Origin: Actinomadura citrea
Lineage (GTDB): Bacteria > Actinomycetota > Actinomycetes > Streptosporangiales > Streptosporangiaceae
DNA: 64,000 nucleotides
Assembly: GCF_013409045.1 (NCBI RefSeq)
Contig: NZ_JACCBT010000001.1
Coordinates: 5,518,001 to 5,582,000, forward strand
Direction of reading: 5' to 3'
Below, piece after piece: positions 51,060 to 59,427 of this stretch. The notes below the pieces were generated by a model that was not told where the DNA came from, did not search any database, and saw only the letters and a program-made list of their open reading frames with translations. Made by a program: the position numbers and the translations under genes. Each line of letters begins with the position of its first letter. The first letter of the stretch is position 1.

Positions 51060-51218
51060 TTGAACACGTACACCGTGGAATCGCGCGACCACACGAATTC
51101 GGGACCCCTCGAAGTGGGTGACCTCGGCGCCGGGGACTTCCGACTGGAATTTCCGCGGACCGATCCCACCCAACTGGCGTGCACGGCCGCCGACATCCCC
51201 GAGCACCTGGACGCATGA
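51060..51218 (+). CDS. small hypothetical protein (52 aa), leader gene of the plus-strand operon
   Basis: The frame from TTG 51060 (GTG 51075 is an alternative) reads NTYTVESRDHTNSGPLEVGD, then FRLEFPRTDPTQLACTAADI and PEHLDA. Its TGA overlaps the ATG of the ABC ATPase (ATGA), the classic arrangement for coupled translation, and GGAAGG lies about 11 nt before the TTG. The composition is protein-like: alternating hydrophobic strands, with one Cys. I do not recognise the family. It could also be the tail of a longer lost gene. Its location makes it a candidate accessory peptide of the transporter operon. Confidence 0.45.
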   Translation: MNTYTVESRDHTNSGPLEVGDLGAGDFRLEFPRTDPTQLACTAADIPEHLDA

Positions 51219-52039
51219 TGCCCGTCACCGAGCAGAAGAGCTCCGAAAACCCGACGAAGCTGGTCGTCGAGTCGGTATCGCGCAGCTTCCGTTCTCTGGC
51301 GAACAACCGGCGCCCGCAGTTCACCCAAGTCCTCAACGACATCTCGTTCACCATCCGTGCGGGCGAGATCGTCTCGGTCGTCGGGCTGAGCGGATGCGGG
51401 AAGACCACGCTGCTGCGCATCGTCGGCGGCCTGCTCTCGCCGGACTCCGGCACACTGCGGGTGGACGACCGCGAGGTGAAGGGCCCAGGGCTCGACCGCG
51501 CCATCGTCTTCCAGCAGCCGTCCCTGCTGCCCTGGCACAACGCTTTGCGCAACGTCGAGTTCGGCCTGGAGTTGAAGAAGGTCGCCAAGGGCGTGCGCGC
51601 GCGGAAGGCACGCGAGGCGCTGCGCCTGGTCGGGCTGGGCGACTACGAGAAGTACTACCCCAAGCAACTGTCGGGCGGCATGCAGCAGCGCGTCGGCCTG
51701 GCCCGCGCCCTCGCGGTCGAGCCGGAGATCCTGCTCATGGACGAGCCGTTCTCCGCGCTCGACGCGCAGACGCGCGAGGAGCTGCAGGCCGAGCTGCTCG
51801 AGCTGAACGCCAAGACCCGGAAGACCATCATGTTCGTCACGCACGACCTGGACGAGGCCATCTACCTCAGTGACCGGGTACTCGTGCTTCTACCGCGCCC
51901 GGGACGGGTCCAGGCGATGGTCGAGGTCGACCTGCCGCGTCCGCGCGCCGACCTCCTGGACATCAAGTCCGACCCGGCGTTCATCAAGGCCCGCGACATC
52001 GTCGCACGTGAGATCCGTGCGGGAGGCGACCGGTCATGA
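51215..52039 (+). CDS. ABC transporter ATPase (TauB/SsuB-like), set B
   Basis: ATG 51215 is chosen for its ATGA overlap with the small upstream ORF; ATG 51218 is the next option. The 274-aa product has Walker A VGLSGCGKTT (about 57-65), Q-loop IVFQQPSLLPW, signature LSGGMQQRVGLARAL, Walker B EILLMDEPFSALDAQ and the switch His in MFVTHDLDEAIYLSD. It drives uptake through the permease gene that overlaps its end by 4 nt (ATGA). Compared with the set-A ATPase it is clearly a different lineage (longer N-terminus, other linker residues), so the two transporters are not a simple recent duplication. Confidence 0.9.
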   Translation: MMPVTEQKSSENPTKLVVESVSRSFRSLANNRRPQFTQVLNDISFTIRAGEIVSVVGLSGCGKTTLLRIVGGLLSPDSGTLRVDDREVKGPGLDRAIVFQQPSLLPWHNALRNVEFGLELKKVAKGVRARKAREALRLVGLGDYEKYYPKQLSGGMQQRVGLARALAVEPEILLMDEPFSALDAQTREELQAELLELNAKTRKTIMFVTHDLDEAIYLSDRVLVLLPRPGRVQAMVEVDLPRPRADLLDIKSDPAFIKARDIVAREIRAGGDRS

Positions 52040-52887
52040 CGACTGACCATGTGGTGAAGCCAGCGGACTCCGGCGCCGGCGGAGCGGTGGCGGCGGACGA
52101 GCCGTGGGTGCGGGCGCTGCGGCGGGCCGAGCGGCGGCGCACGGCGCTGGTCTGGGCGCTCCGCCTGGCGGTCGCGGCCGTGATCCTGGTCGCCTGGCAG
52201 GTCATCGGCAAACGCGACCCGCTGTTCACCTCCTACCCGACGGCTGTGGTGCAGGCCGCCTGGGACGAGGTGACCTCCGGGACCCTCGGCGGCGCCATGG
52301 CCAAGAGCTTCGAGATCCTCGTGCTCGGCCTACTGGCCGGCGTCGTCATCGGGATCGTGGCGGGCCTGATCATCGGCCGCTACTCTCTGGTCGCCTCGTC
52401 GGTGGAGTGGATCGTCAGCGCGCTCAACGCGACGCCGCTGCTGGCCATCATCCCGCTGCTCATCGTCTGGTTCGGGCTCGGATTCCAGTCGAAGGTCGTC
52501 ACGGTGTTCGTGATGACGGTGTTCTCGATGCTGCTCAACACGGCCGCGGGCGTCCACGAGGTGGACACGAACGTGCTCGACGTCAGCCGGGCGTTCGTCG
52601 CCTCGGAGAGCCAGGTGTTCCGGAAGATCATCCTGCCCAGCGCCGTGCCGTTCATCATGACCGGCCTGCGCATCTCCATCGGCCGGGCGCTCATCGGGAC
52701 CGTCGCCGCGGAGTTCTTCACCGGGGTCTCCGGGCTCGGCGGCCTGATCCAGAAGTACGGGGCCAGCTACCAGACCGACTACATGCTCGTCCCGGTCCTC
52801 ACCCTGATGCTGCTCGGCGTGCTCCTGACGGGCCTTGCCCGCTGGCTGGAGAACGTCGTCGCCCCCTGGCGCGACCGGAGGCGCTGA
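52036..52887 (+). CDS. ABC transporter permease (TauC/SsuC-like), set B
   Basis: The 283-aa protein has a long polar N-terminus and about six membrane helices (VAAVILVAWQVIG, VLGLLAGVVIGIVAGLIIG, LLAIIPLLIVWFGLGF, VFVMTVFSMLLNTAAGV and a C-terminal LVPVLTLMLLGVLLTGLA). The loop VSRAFVASESQVFRKIILPS is the coupling-helix region that touches the ATPase. The ATG overlaps the ATPase stop by 4 nt. It belongs to the inner-membrane component family of sulfonate, taurine and aromatic-acid importers. The next ORF starts within its stop codon. Confidence 0.9.
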   Translation: MTTDHVVKPADSGAGGAVAADEPWVRALRRAERRRTALVWALRLAVAAVILVAWQVIGKRDPLFTSYPTAVVQAAWDEVTSGTLGGAMAKSFEILVLGLLAGVVIGIVAGLIIGRYSLVASSVEWIVSALNATPLLAIIPLLIVWFGLGFQSKVVTVFVMTVFSMLLNTAAGVHEVDTNVLDVSRAFVASESQVFRKIILPSAVPFIMTGLRISIGRALIGTVAAEFFTGVSGLGGLIQKYGASYQTDYMLVPVLTLMLLGVLLTGLARWLENVVAPWRDRRR

Positions 52888-52949
52888 TGGCCACGGACGA
52901 CATCTCCGGGCGGACCGCCGCCCGGATCCACCCTAGATTCGCGGAGTAG
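52887..52949 (+). CDS. very small ORF (20 aa) between permease and binding-protein genes
   Basis: ATG 52887 uses the A of the permease stop (TGATG) and encodes MATDDISGRTAARIHPRFAE before TAG. The binding-protein gene starts 7 nt later. It may be a coupling peptide that keeps ribosomes moving to the next start, or chance. No family can be expected at this size. Confidence 0.25.
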   Translation: MATDDISGRTAARIHPRFAE

Positions 52950-52956
52950 GGCAGTC

Positions 52957-53967
52957 ATGGACCAGACATTCTCACGGCGTTCCTTCCTGGGCATGGCCGC
53001 CGGCGCCGGCCTCGGCGCGACGGGCCTGCTGACCGCCGGCTGCTCGGGCGGCGGCGGTGGCGGCAACTCGGTCAGCATCGCCAACACGGCGGCCACAGCC
53101 TCGATCACCTTGAACCACTTGATGGACGCGCTCGGCTACCTCAAGAGCTCCGGCGTGGACGTCAAGATGACCAACGTCAGCTCGGGCACCCAGGTCGTGG
53201 CGGCGCTCGCGTCCGGCTCGGCGGACATCACCGTGCTGAGCGGCTTCATCGGGATGTTCCCCGCAATGGAGAAGGGCCTGCCGCTGAAGGCCGTGGGCGG
53301 CACGCAGCTGATCGCGACCGAGGCCTTCTACACCGGGAACCCGCAGGTGAAATCGATGCGGGACCTGGCCGGCAAGACTCTCGGCACGGGAGCGGTCGGC
53401 GCCCAGCTCTACGACGGGTTCCTCGCCGTGCTCGACAAGTACCGGATCTCGCCGAAGGACGTGACGTTCCGCAACGTGGGCACCAGCGCGGACACCTTCA
53501 AGGCCGTCCTGGCAAGGCAGATCGACGTCGGCTACGGGCAGGTCGCCGATCAGGTGCTCGCCAAGCCCAAGGGCGTGCGGATGCTCGCCACCGTCAACGA
53601 CGAACTCCCGCTCTACATCAACCAGGGCGCGGTCGCCACCACCAAGGCGATCAAGAGCAAGCGGGACGCGCTGGTGAAGGTCCTCGCCGCGTACGTGAAG
53701 CTCTTCCAGTACCTCACGACTCCGGAGTCGAAGACCAAGTACGTCGCCGCCTATATCGCCGCCGGCGGAACCCAGGAGGAGGGAGAGGTCCAGTGGGAGT
53801 TCATCAACAAGTCGAAGTCCTACTCCCCGACGCTGGACCTGCCGGAGGAGAAGGTCACCTACCTCCAGAAGCTGAACGTCCAGGCCGGGAGCCAGAAGAA
53901 GGTCGTCCCGTTCGCCGACTGCACCGACCTGAGCCTGCGGAAGGACGTGCTAGCCCTGGTCAAGTGA
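52957..53967 (+). CDS. ABC transporter substrate-binding lipoprotein (NMT1/TauA-like), set B
   Basis: The 336-aa product has a combined Tat/lipoprotein signal: SRRSFLGMAAGAGLGATGLL followed by TAGC. The mature protein shows the TauA/NMT1 fold: SVSIANTAATASITLNHLMD, VVAALASGSADITVLSGFIG, LAGKTLGTGAVGAQLYDGFL and QIDVGYGQVADQVL. It is the ligand-catching part of the set-B importer on the outer face of the membrane. The segment KTKYVAAYIAAGGTQEEGE near residue 260 recurs in degraded form at 54061, showing a former second copy. It is more diverged from the set-A protein than expected for a recent duplicate. Confidence 0.9.
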   Translation: MDQTFSRRSFLGMAAGAGLGATGLLTAGCSGGGGGGNSVSIANTAATASITLNHLMDALGYLKSSGVDVKMTNVSSGTQVVAALASGSADITVLSGFIGMFPAMEKGLPLKAVGGTQLIATEAFYTGNPQVKSMRDLAGKTLGTGAVGAQLYDGFLAVLDKYRISPKDVTFRNVGTSADTFKAVLARQIDVGYGQVADQVLAKPKGVRMLATVNDELPLYINQGAVATTKAIKSKRDALVKVLAAYVKLFQYLTTPESKTKYVAAYIAAGGTQEEGEVQWEFINKSKSYSPTLDLPEEKVTYLQKLNVQAGSQKKVVPFADCTDLSLRKDVLALVK

Positions 53968-54330
53968 CCGGCCCGGCCGAGTAGAAGGTCGTCCTCTGAC
54001 TGGACCGCCCCCCGCCCTTTCGGCTCTTACGGGAAACGGTTCCCAATATCTCGCCGCCTCAAAGTCGATGAGCAAATACGTCACCGTCCATATCGCGGCC
54101 GGCGAGACGCGGATCGAAGGGTCCTCGACTGCGAGAACTACATCGAACCGGAACTACGGGCCGACGCCCCGGGCCCTCGTGAAGGGCCGGTGATCTCCGA
54201 CCGTTGCCTCTGGTGCGGCGAGGGCGTCCGAGCGTGGCGAGACGGCGAGGATGTCCGCCGTCACGGCTCGGCGGCTGCGGCGCGCGTGCCGATCGGTCAC
54301 GCGCTCAGGATTTCGATCGAGGGACAGGAT
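53968..54330. other. intergenic region with a substrate-binding-protein relic
   Basis: About 360 nt. The relic at 54061-54125 is described separately. GAGGGACAGG before 54331 is the ribosome-binding site of the next gene. Confidence 0.4.
54061..54125 (+). pseudogene. substrate-binding-protein relic
   Basis: The frame reads SKYVTVHIAAGETRIEG, close to SKTKYVAAYIAAGGTQEEGE in the intact set-B protein. Immediately after it the frame is lost. It is a small scar of a second substrate-binding gene between the transporter and the Pht5-like gene. Confidence 0.45.
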
Positions 54331-55314
54331 ATGAAGAAGCTTTCGGTTGCTCTCGGGGAGCACCCCCACGCGCGGGCGCTGCTCACCGGCGAGGCTGCGG
54401 TGGAGGGGTACCGGGTCGAGCCGGTGGAGGTCCGGCCGATCATCGGCGCCTACCGCCGCATGATCCGCGACCTGGAGTTCGACGTGTGCGAGCTGGCGCC
54501 GGTGTCGTACCTGATGGCCCGTCAGGAGGGGATCCCGCTCACCGCGGTGCCAGTGTTCCTCAACCGCCGCTTCCACCACGGCGACGTGCAGTGCGCCACG
54601 GACTCGGGCATCCGCCTCCCCTCCGACCTGGAGGGACGCCGCGTCGGGGTGCGCGCCTACTCGGTGACCACCGGGGTATGGGTGCGCGGCGTCCTGCAGG
54701 GCGAGTACGGGGTGAACAACGAGAAGATCACCTGGGTGGTGGACGACGACGACCACATCGAGGGGCGGGCGCCGCGGAACGTCGAACGGGTCACCGACGG
54801 GCGCTCCCTCGGCGAACTGCTCAAGGTCGGCGAGATCGACGCCGCGTTCACCGGCAACGCCGGCACCGGCCGGGCCGGCGCGCCGCGGGAGGGCTGGGCG
54901 GCCGCGGTCGCCGACCCGCCGCGGGACGGCGGCGGCCCGTACCCGCTCTTCCCCGACGCCGACGTGCTGGCCGTCGACTGGTATCTGCGGACCGGGATCT
55001 ACCCGTGCCACTCGCTGATCGCGCTCCGTTCCGATCTGGTCGAGAGCGATCCCGGCCTGCCCACCGCGCTGTACGCGGCCTTCGCCGAGAGCAAGCGACT
55101 GCAGGTCGCCGCGGACCCCGGCTGGACTGCGCTGCCGCGGTTCGCCCGCCAGGAGCGACAGATCACCGGCGACCCCGTCCCGTACGGCGTGGAGGCCAAC
55201 GAGCCGACGGTGCGGGCGCTCGTGCGGTTCGCGCAGGAGCAGGGACTGCTCGACGCGGGCTTCTCCGCGGACCCGGCGGACCTGTTCGCCGCCGGCGACT
55301 ATCCGAGCGCCTGA
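54331..55314 (+). CDS. 4,5-dihydroxyphthalate decarboxylase (Pht5)-like protein D
   Basis: ATG 54331 follows GAGGGACAGG; the longer frame upstream lacks coding character. The 327-aa protein starts MKKLSVALGEHPHARALLTG and carries RRMIRDLEFDVCELAPVSYL, FLNRRFHHGDV, GVRAYSVTTGVWVRGV, DHIEGRAPRNVERV and GEIDAAFTGNAGTGRAGAPR. It is by far closest to paralogue A (41085-42053), with long identical stretches. No signal peptide, so it is a cytosolic enzyme or binder rather than part of the transporter. It follows the set-B importer in the same direction and precedes the second GntR gene, mirroring the minus-strand module. Confidence 0.83.
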   Translation: MKKLSVALGEHPHARALLTGEAAVEGYRVEPVEVRPIIGAYRRMIRDLEFDVCELAPVSYLMARQEGIPLTAVPVFLNRRFHHGDVQCATDSGIRLPSDLEGRRVGVRAYSVTTGVWVRGVLQGEYGVNNEKITWVVDDDDHIEGRAPRNVERVTDGRSLGELLKVGEIDAAFTGNAGTGRAGAPREGWAAAVADPPRDGGGPYPLFPDADVLAVDWYLRTGIYPCHSLIALRSDLVESDPGLPTALYAAFAESKRLQVAADPGWTALPRFARQERQITGDPVPYGVEANEPTVRALVRFAQEQGLLDAGFSADPADLFAAGDYPSA

Positions 55315-55552
55315 CGCGGCCCGCCTGGACGACGCGCACCGAGAACCGAGACCGACGGCCTGGGCATGGCCGCCGCACAGTTCCTCGCGCAGTTCGCCGA
55401 GCTCGCGCGGCAAGTTCTGCGAACGTCGCCGGAAAGGGCTGGCGGGAATCTCCACAGGAACAGCGCGGCGGCTCTATCCTGGGCTGGAAAAAGCACGCAA
55501 CTGAACCGCCCCGGCGTGTTCATCCATTTTACCGAGGCACTTAGGCGATCAG

Positions 55553-56224
55553 GTGGAACAAGGCAGCAACACCGACACCAAGGCGGAGGCCGGAACGGTC
55601 GTCACCCGCTATGAGCAGGCCTATGAGGGGCTTCGCTCGCTGCTGCTGTCGGGAAGCATCGAACCGAACACACGGCTGACCGAGGCGGACCTGACCAGCA
55701 GGTTCAACGTCTCGCGCAGCACCATGCGGTCGGCGCTGGTCCGCCTGGCGCAGGAGGGCTACGTCTCCAGCGAAGTCAACCGCGGGGTGCGGACGAAGAG
55801 CTTCTCGGTCGAGGAGGCGGCGGACATTCTCGAAGCGCGTGAGACATTGGAGGCCGCCCTCGCGGGGAAGGCGGCGGAGCGCGCGACCGAAGCGGACATC
55901 GCCGAACTGGACGGGACGCTGGAGGCGATGAAAGAGGCCCAGGCGCGCGGCGACCAGACTGCCTACTCGCGGGGCAACCGCAGATTCCACGAGCAGGTGA
56001 AGCGGGCGGCGCACCAGACGACGCTGGCCCGTGTGTACGACGGCTTGCTGTACCCGCTGGTGATGCGCCAGTACCGCAACATCTCCGCTCCCCATCCGCG
56101 GCGCGGTTCGTTGGAGGAGCACCAGGCCGTCTACCTCGCGATTCTCACGCGCAATCCGGACGCGGCGATCGCGGCAATGCGCCACCACGTGAGTTCCGCG
56201 CGCCGGCAACTGCTGCTGGGATAG
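55553..56224 (+). CDS. GntR-family (FCD domain) transcriptional regulator, copy 2
   Basis: The 223-aa product starts at GTG 55553. It has the winged helix-turn-helix (AYEGLRSLLLSGSIEPNTRL, DLTSRFNVSRSTMRSALVRL) and the FCD domain (ILEARETLEAALAGKAAERA, NRRFHEQVKRAAHQTTLARV, AAIAAMRHHVSSARRQLLLG). Most of these positions are identical to the regulator at 39351-40058, including the recognition helix region, so both probably bind the same ATTGT-N3-ACAAT sites. A gap of about 240 nt separates it from Pht5-like D, so it may have its own promoter. No palindrome of the set is seen directly upstream. Confidence 0.88.
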   Translation: MEQGSNTDTKAEAGTVVTRYEQAYEGLRSLLLSGSIEPNTRLTEADLTSRFNVSRSTMRSALVRLAQEGYVSSEVNRGVRTKSFSVEEAADILEARETLEAALAGKAAERATEADIAELDGTLEAMKEAQARGDQTAYSRGNRRFHEQVKRAAHQTTLARVYDGLLYPLVMRQYRNISAPHPRRGSLEEHQAVYLAILTRNPDAAIAAMRHHVSSARRQLLLG

Positions 56225-56464
56225 CCGCGGCCTCCATCGAGGGAGCCGGCATCGCTTTCCGGCCGCCCGTGGGGCCCCCGGCCCGCACGGGTCCGCGGTG
56301 CGCTGGAGCACGTCCGCATGAGCCCGTAGGCGCCTCGCAGCATGTGGTCGTCGGCGAACTGCTTGAGCTGGCCAAAGCACGCTCGGTGATCGACGGCCTG
56401 TCACCAGGAGCACCACAGCCGAACCCTCCGGACGTCAGCGATCAGGCCGATCGGCGTCAGCGCC

Positions 56465-57042
56465 GGTGAGCGCACGGTCCGGCACGCCCTCGCGGCCGCC
56501 GATTGCCGCGAGGTGATCGTGGAAACCGCCAGCACCCGCGGCGCCCGGCCGAAACTCCGCGCCACCCTGGACACGCTCAAACCAGGCGACACCCTGGTGA
56601 TCTACAAGCCGGACCGCATCGCCCGGTCGATGAAGGAGCTCCTGGTGCTCTTGGAGGACGAACTGCACGCCAGCGAGGTGAACCTGGAGATCCTCACCGG
56701 GACCTGCGCCGGGCTCCACAAACCCAACGGCCAGACCATCGCCGACAAGATGCTGTTCATGGTCGCCGCGATGGCCGCCGAGATGGAACGCGAACTCATC
56801 CACGAACGCACCATGGACGGCCTCGCCGCCGCCAACGCCCAGGGGCGCTACGGCGGACGGCCCCCGCCGTCGACGACGACACCCTCGCCATCGCTCGCGA
56901 CCGCCGCGCACGCGGCGAATCGGTCACCTCGATCGCCCGGCACCTGAAGATCGGACGCTCCACCCTCTACCGCGCCCTGGCCGATCACGACCAGACCCAA
57001 CCCCCAGGTAGACGGCAACAACGGATCGGCCAACGGCGATAG
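56465..57042 (+). pseudogene. serine recombinase (resolvase/invertase), truncated and frameshifted
   Basis: The frame reads ALAAADCREVIVETASTRGA, LDTLKPGDTLVIYKPDRIAR, MLFMVAAMAAEMERELIHER and MDGLAAANAQGRYGGRPP, the catalytic domain of Tn3/Gin-type serine recombinases. The N-terminal strand with the catalytic Ser is missing. Near 56868 the frame shifts into DDDTLAIARDRRARGESVTS and IARHLKIGRSTLYRALADHD, the DNA-binding helix-turn-helix. It marks mobile DNA at the right border of the catabolic island. Confidence 0.8.
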
Positions 57043-57276
57043 CGAGCCGAGACGAGTGGGGTTACCGCCGTGGAGCGTTCGGACGCAGGTGGGAGATGGC
57101 CGGGAGCCGGGGCGGCGAGGTGCCAATCCCCTCGCGGTGCGGATCGCCTCCACGCCGCAAGGAGATGAAGCCTCCTCAGGTCCCCTGGTTCCGTGATTGT
57201 CGGCGAGCTTGATCCAGGGTCACGCGCCGGGTGCGAGGGTTTGGATTCGGACGCCGCGTCCCGCGGCTCCTTCGCC

Positions 57277-58209
57277 TCAGGCGATGTCGAGGACCGCTTT
57301 GCCGTGCAGGCGGCCGTCGAGCAGGGTTTGTGCCGCCTCGGCGTAACGGGTCCACGGGCCGCGCCAGGTGATCCCGGGGTCAAGGCGGCCGGCGGCGACC
57401 TCGGCGGCCAGCCATCTCAGGTCCGCGGAGAAGTCCGCGGCCGGCTCGCCGTACAGGTGGAAGGTTCGGATGGAGCGATCGTGCCGTCCACCGGCGGCCA
57501 GCAGGGCCTCCGGAGGGAGGACGGAGTCGGCACCCGACGACCGCCCCACGTTCACCAGCGTGCCGTGGGCCTCCATGGCGTTGAAGGCGTCCACCAGATG
57601 CCGGCCGCCGACGTTGTCCAGCACGCCGAACACCGGTTGCTCGACCGCGGCGGGATCGGTGTGGACCTGGTGCGCCCCCAGGGTGCGCAGTTCGTCCGCC
57701 CGGGACGGGTTTCGGCTGATCGCCACCACCTCGGCCCCGGCGCGGGCGGCGAGCTGGACCGCGTAGCGGCCGACCCCGCCGGACGCACCGGTGACCATGA
57801 CCCGGCGGCCCATCAGCTGGCCCATGCGGCGCAGGACATGAAGCGCGGTCAGCCCGGCGACCGGGACGGTGCTGACGGCGCCGAGATCCGCATCGTCCGG
57901 AACGACGCCGAGACGGGCGGCCGGCACGGCGCGCAGTTGCGCCCAGCCGGTCACCCCCACGGTGACGACACGGGTTCCGGCTGCGGGGCTCGTTCCGTCG
58001 GCCGCGGCCCGGACCACGGTACCGGCCGCGTCCCAGCCGATCACAGTGCCCTCCGGCGCCTTGGGGTCGGCGGCGTCGCTCACCTCTCCGTAGTTGAGCG
58101 AGACCGCTTCGACCCGCACCAGCGCCTCGCCGGGCGCGGGTATCGGGTCGGGGACGTCGGTCAGGGTGAGGTGCGCCGGGGCGCTGTGGTCGACAACAAG
58201 GGCACGCAC
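57277..58209 (-). CDS. zinc-less MDR / quinone oxidoreductase-like dehydrogenase
   Basis: The 310-aa product starts at GTG 58209 with GGAGGAG eight bases upstream. It has the medium-chain dehydrogenase/reductase layout: N-terminal [39 protein letters not shown], the NAD(P)H motif [20 protein letters not shown] (about 148-167) and [20 protein letters not shown]. Cysteine zinc ligands are absent, as in quinone oxidoreductases. It probably reduces a quinone or enone with NADPH in the cytosol. It is divergent from a TetR gene 92 nt away, with an inverted repeat between them, so that regulator likely controls it. Confidence 0.85.
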   Translation of the reverse strand: MRALVVDHSAPAHLTLTDVPDPIPAPGEALVRVEAVSLNYGEVSDAADPKAPEGTVIGWDAAGTVVRAAADGTSPAAGTRVVTVGVTGWAQLRAVPAARLGVVPDDADLGAVSTVPVAGLTALHVLRRMGQLMGRRVMVTGASGGVGRYAVQLAARAGAEVVAISRNPSRADELRTLGAHQVHTDPAAVEQPVFGVLDNVGGRHLVDAFNAMEAHGTLVNVGRSSGADSVLPPEALLAAGGRHDRSIRTFHLYGEPAADFSADLRWLAAEVAAGRLDPGITWRGPWTRYAEAAQTLLDGRLHGKAVLDIA

Positions 58210-58233
58210 AGGTCTGTCTCCTCCACAAGAAAG

Positions 58234-58248
58234 TGCCACAGTATGGCA
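58234..58248. promoter_or_regulatory. TetR operator candidate (TGCCA-N5-TGGCA)
   Basis: TGCCACAGTATGGCA is a perfect 5-bp inverted repeat with a 5-bp centre between the divergent oxidoreductase and TetR genes. The position suits control of both. Confidence 0.5.
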
Positions 58249-58301
58249 TTTGCGTCAACGTAGCACATGCCCTGTTGGAGCGGTCCGGTTATGCTGGCCC
58301 G

Positions 58302-58913
58302 GTGACGACCGCCCACCAGCCACCCTCTGACCATCCCGCCTCCCTGCGGGAGCGCAAGAAGCTGCGCACCCGTCAGGCGCTGGCCGAAACCGCTGTGGCG
58401 CTCTTCGCGGAGCGGGGATTCGACAGCACGCCGCTGGACGCACTGCTGGAACGGGTGGAGGTGTCGCGTCGGACCTTCTTCCGCAACTACCGCTCGAAGG
58501 AGGACGTGGCACTCACCGCCGTCAAGGAGCTGTGGAGCACGTTCCTGGCGGCCCTGGGCGAGCGCGAGCAGTCAGGGCGCCTGGTCGACGTGTTCCGCGA
58601 CACGATGCTGATCGCCCTCGACCGCATGGGAGGCACCTGGCACCCGCGCTTCGCGGCCACCTTGAAACTGATCGAGGAGTCACCGTCGCTGAACGGATAC
58701 TCGCTGCGGCACTGCGACGAGATCCAGAGCGAGATCAAGCAGCGGCTCGCCACCCCGGACACCCTCCAACGGCGGCTCGCGCTGGAGTTCTGCGTCGCCG
58801 CATGGCGCTGCGCCTACGACCAGTGGCTTCCCGACTGCGATCCGGCACAGCTGCCCCGATGCGTCCGCGGCGCCTTCGACTCCATGAACGACGGCCTGAA
58901 CGCAGAGATTTGA
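58302..58913 (+). CDS. TetR/AcrR-family transcriptional regulator
   Basis: I choose GTG 58302: a TATGCT hexamer at 58290-58295 ends six bases upstream, suggesting a leaderless message. Upstream extension would run through the promoter region. The 203-aa protein has the helix-turn-helix RTRQALAETAVALFAERGFD, then LLERVEVSRRTFFRNYRSKE (about 25-70), and an all-helical ligand domain (LVDVFRDTMLIALDRMGGTW, ALEFCVAAWRCAYDQWLPDC). RTFFRNY-x-SKED is typical of this family. It probably represses the divergent oxidoreductase gene through the TGCCA-N5-TGGCA site. Confidence 0.85.
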   Translation: MTTAHQPPSDHPASLRERKKLRTRQALAETAVALFAERGFDSTPLDALLERVEVSRRTFFRNYRSKEDVALTAVKELWSTFLAALGEREQSGRLVDVFRDTMLIALDRMGGTWHPRFAATLKLIEESPSLNGYSLRHCDEIQSEIKQRLATPDTLQRRLALEFCVAAWRCAYDQWLPDCDPAQLPRCVRGAFDSMNDGLNAEI

Positions 58914-59043
58914 CCGGCGGACTCGACATGGCCGTCGCCGGGGTCTGCAGTGATGCTCGGCGAGAAACAGCACAGAGCTTGTGTTCTGTCCGGTGCGATC
59001 CCGCCTGTCGCCGTTGACGGGTCGGTTGCTGCTGCTCAAGGGC

Positions 59044-59427
59044 CTAGACCGCACGGCCAACGCCTACTCGCCCGCACCCACCAGCGCCGTGATCATTCTC
59101 AGCGCCAACCGCTGTTCCTGGATTCCTCAACCCCGGCCTCGGCGCGTCCCCTAGGAACCCGTCCGGGCCGGCCAGTTCCCGTGATGGCCGGTCGGCGTTC
59201 CACAGCCACGCCCAACGCACCGTAGCCACCGCGAACGCCAGCGTCGCGATGATCGCGCCGACCCAGCCGGCCCGCTCCAGCGCCTTGTCCCCCAACCACC
59301 CCGTCTCCGGATGCGAACCGGTCACCGCCCACACCAGTCCCGCCACGATCGCCGCGCCGACTAAAACGGCCGCCGCCCAGCGGCGCCGGACCCCGTCCCG
59401 CGCCCCCGTATCGCCGTGGCACCGCAT
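59044..59427 (-). CDS. hypothetical small membrane protein
   Basis: ATG 59427 opens a 127-aa frame with two clear membrane helices (WAAAVLVGAAIVAGLVWAV and WVGAIIATLAFAVATVRWAW) separated by a short polar loop with HPETGWLGDKALERA. The C-terminus is Gly/Arg/Pro-rich and poorly protein-like, so the gene may be truncated there. The frame also extends upstream to 59736. I do not recognise a family. The plus-strand frames in this region are artefacts. Confidence 0.35.
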   Translation of the reverse strand: MRCHGDTGARDGVRRRWAAAVLVGAAIVAGLVWAVTGSHPETGWLGDKALERAGWVGAIIATLAFAVATVRWAWLWNADRPSRELAGPDGFLGDAPRPGLRNPGTAVGAENDHGAGGCGRVGVGRAV

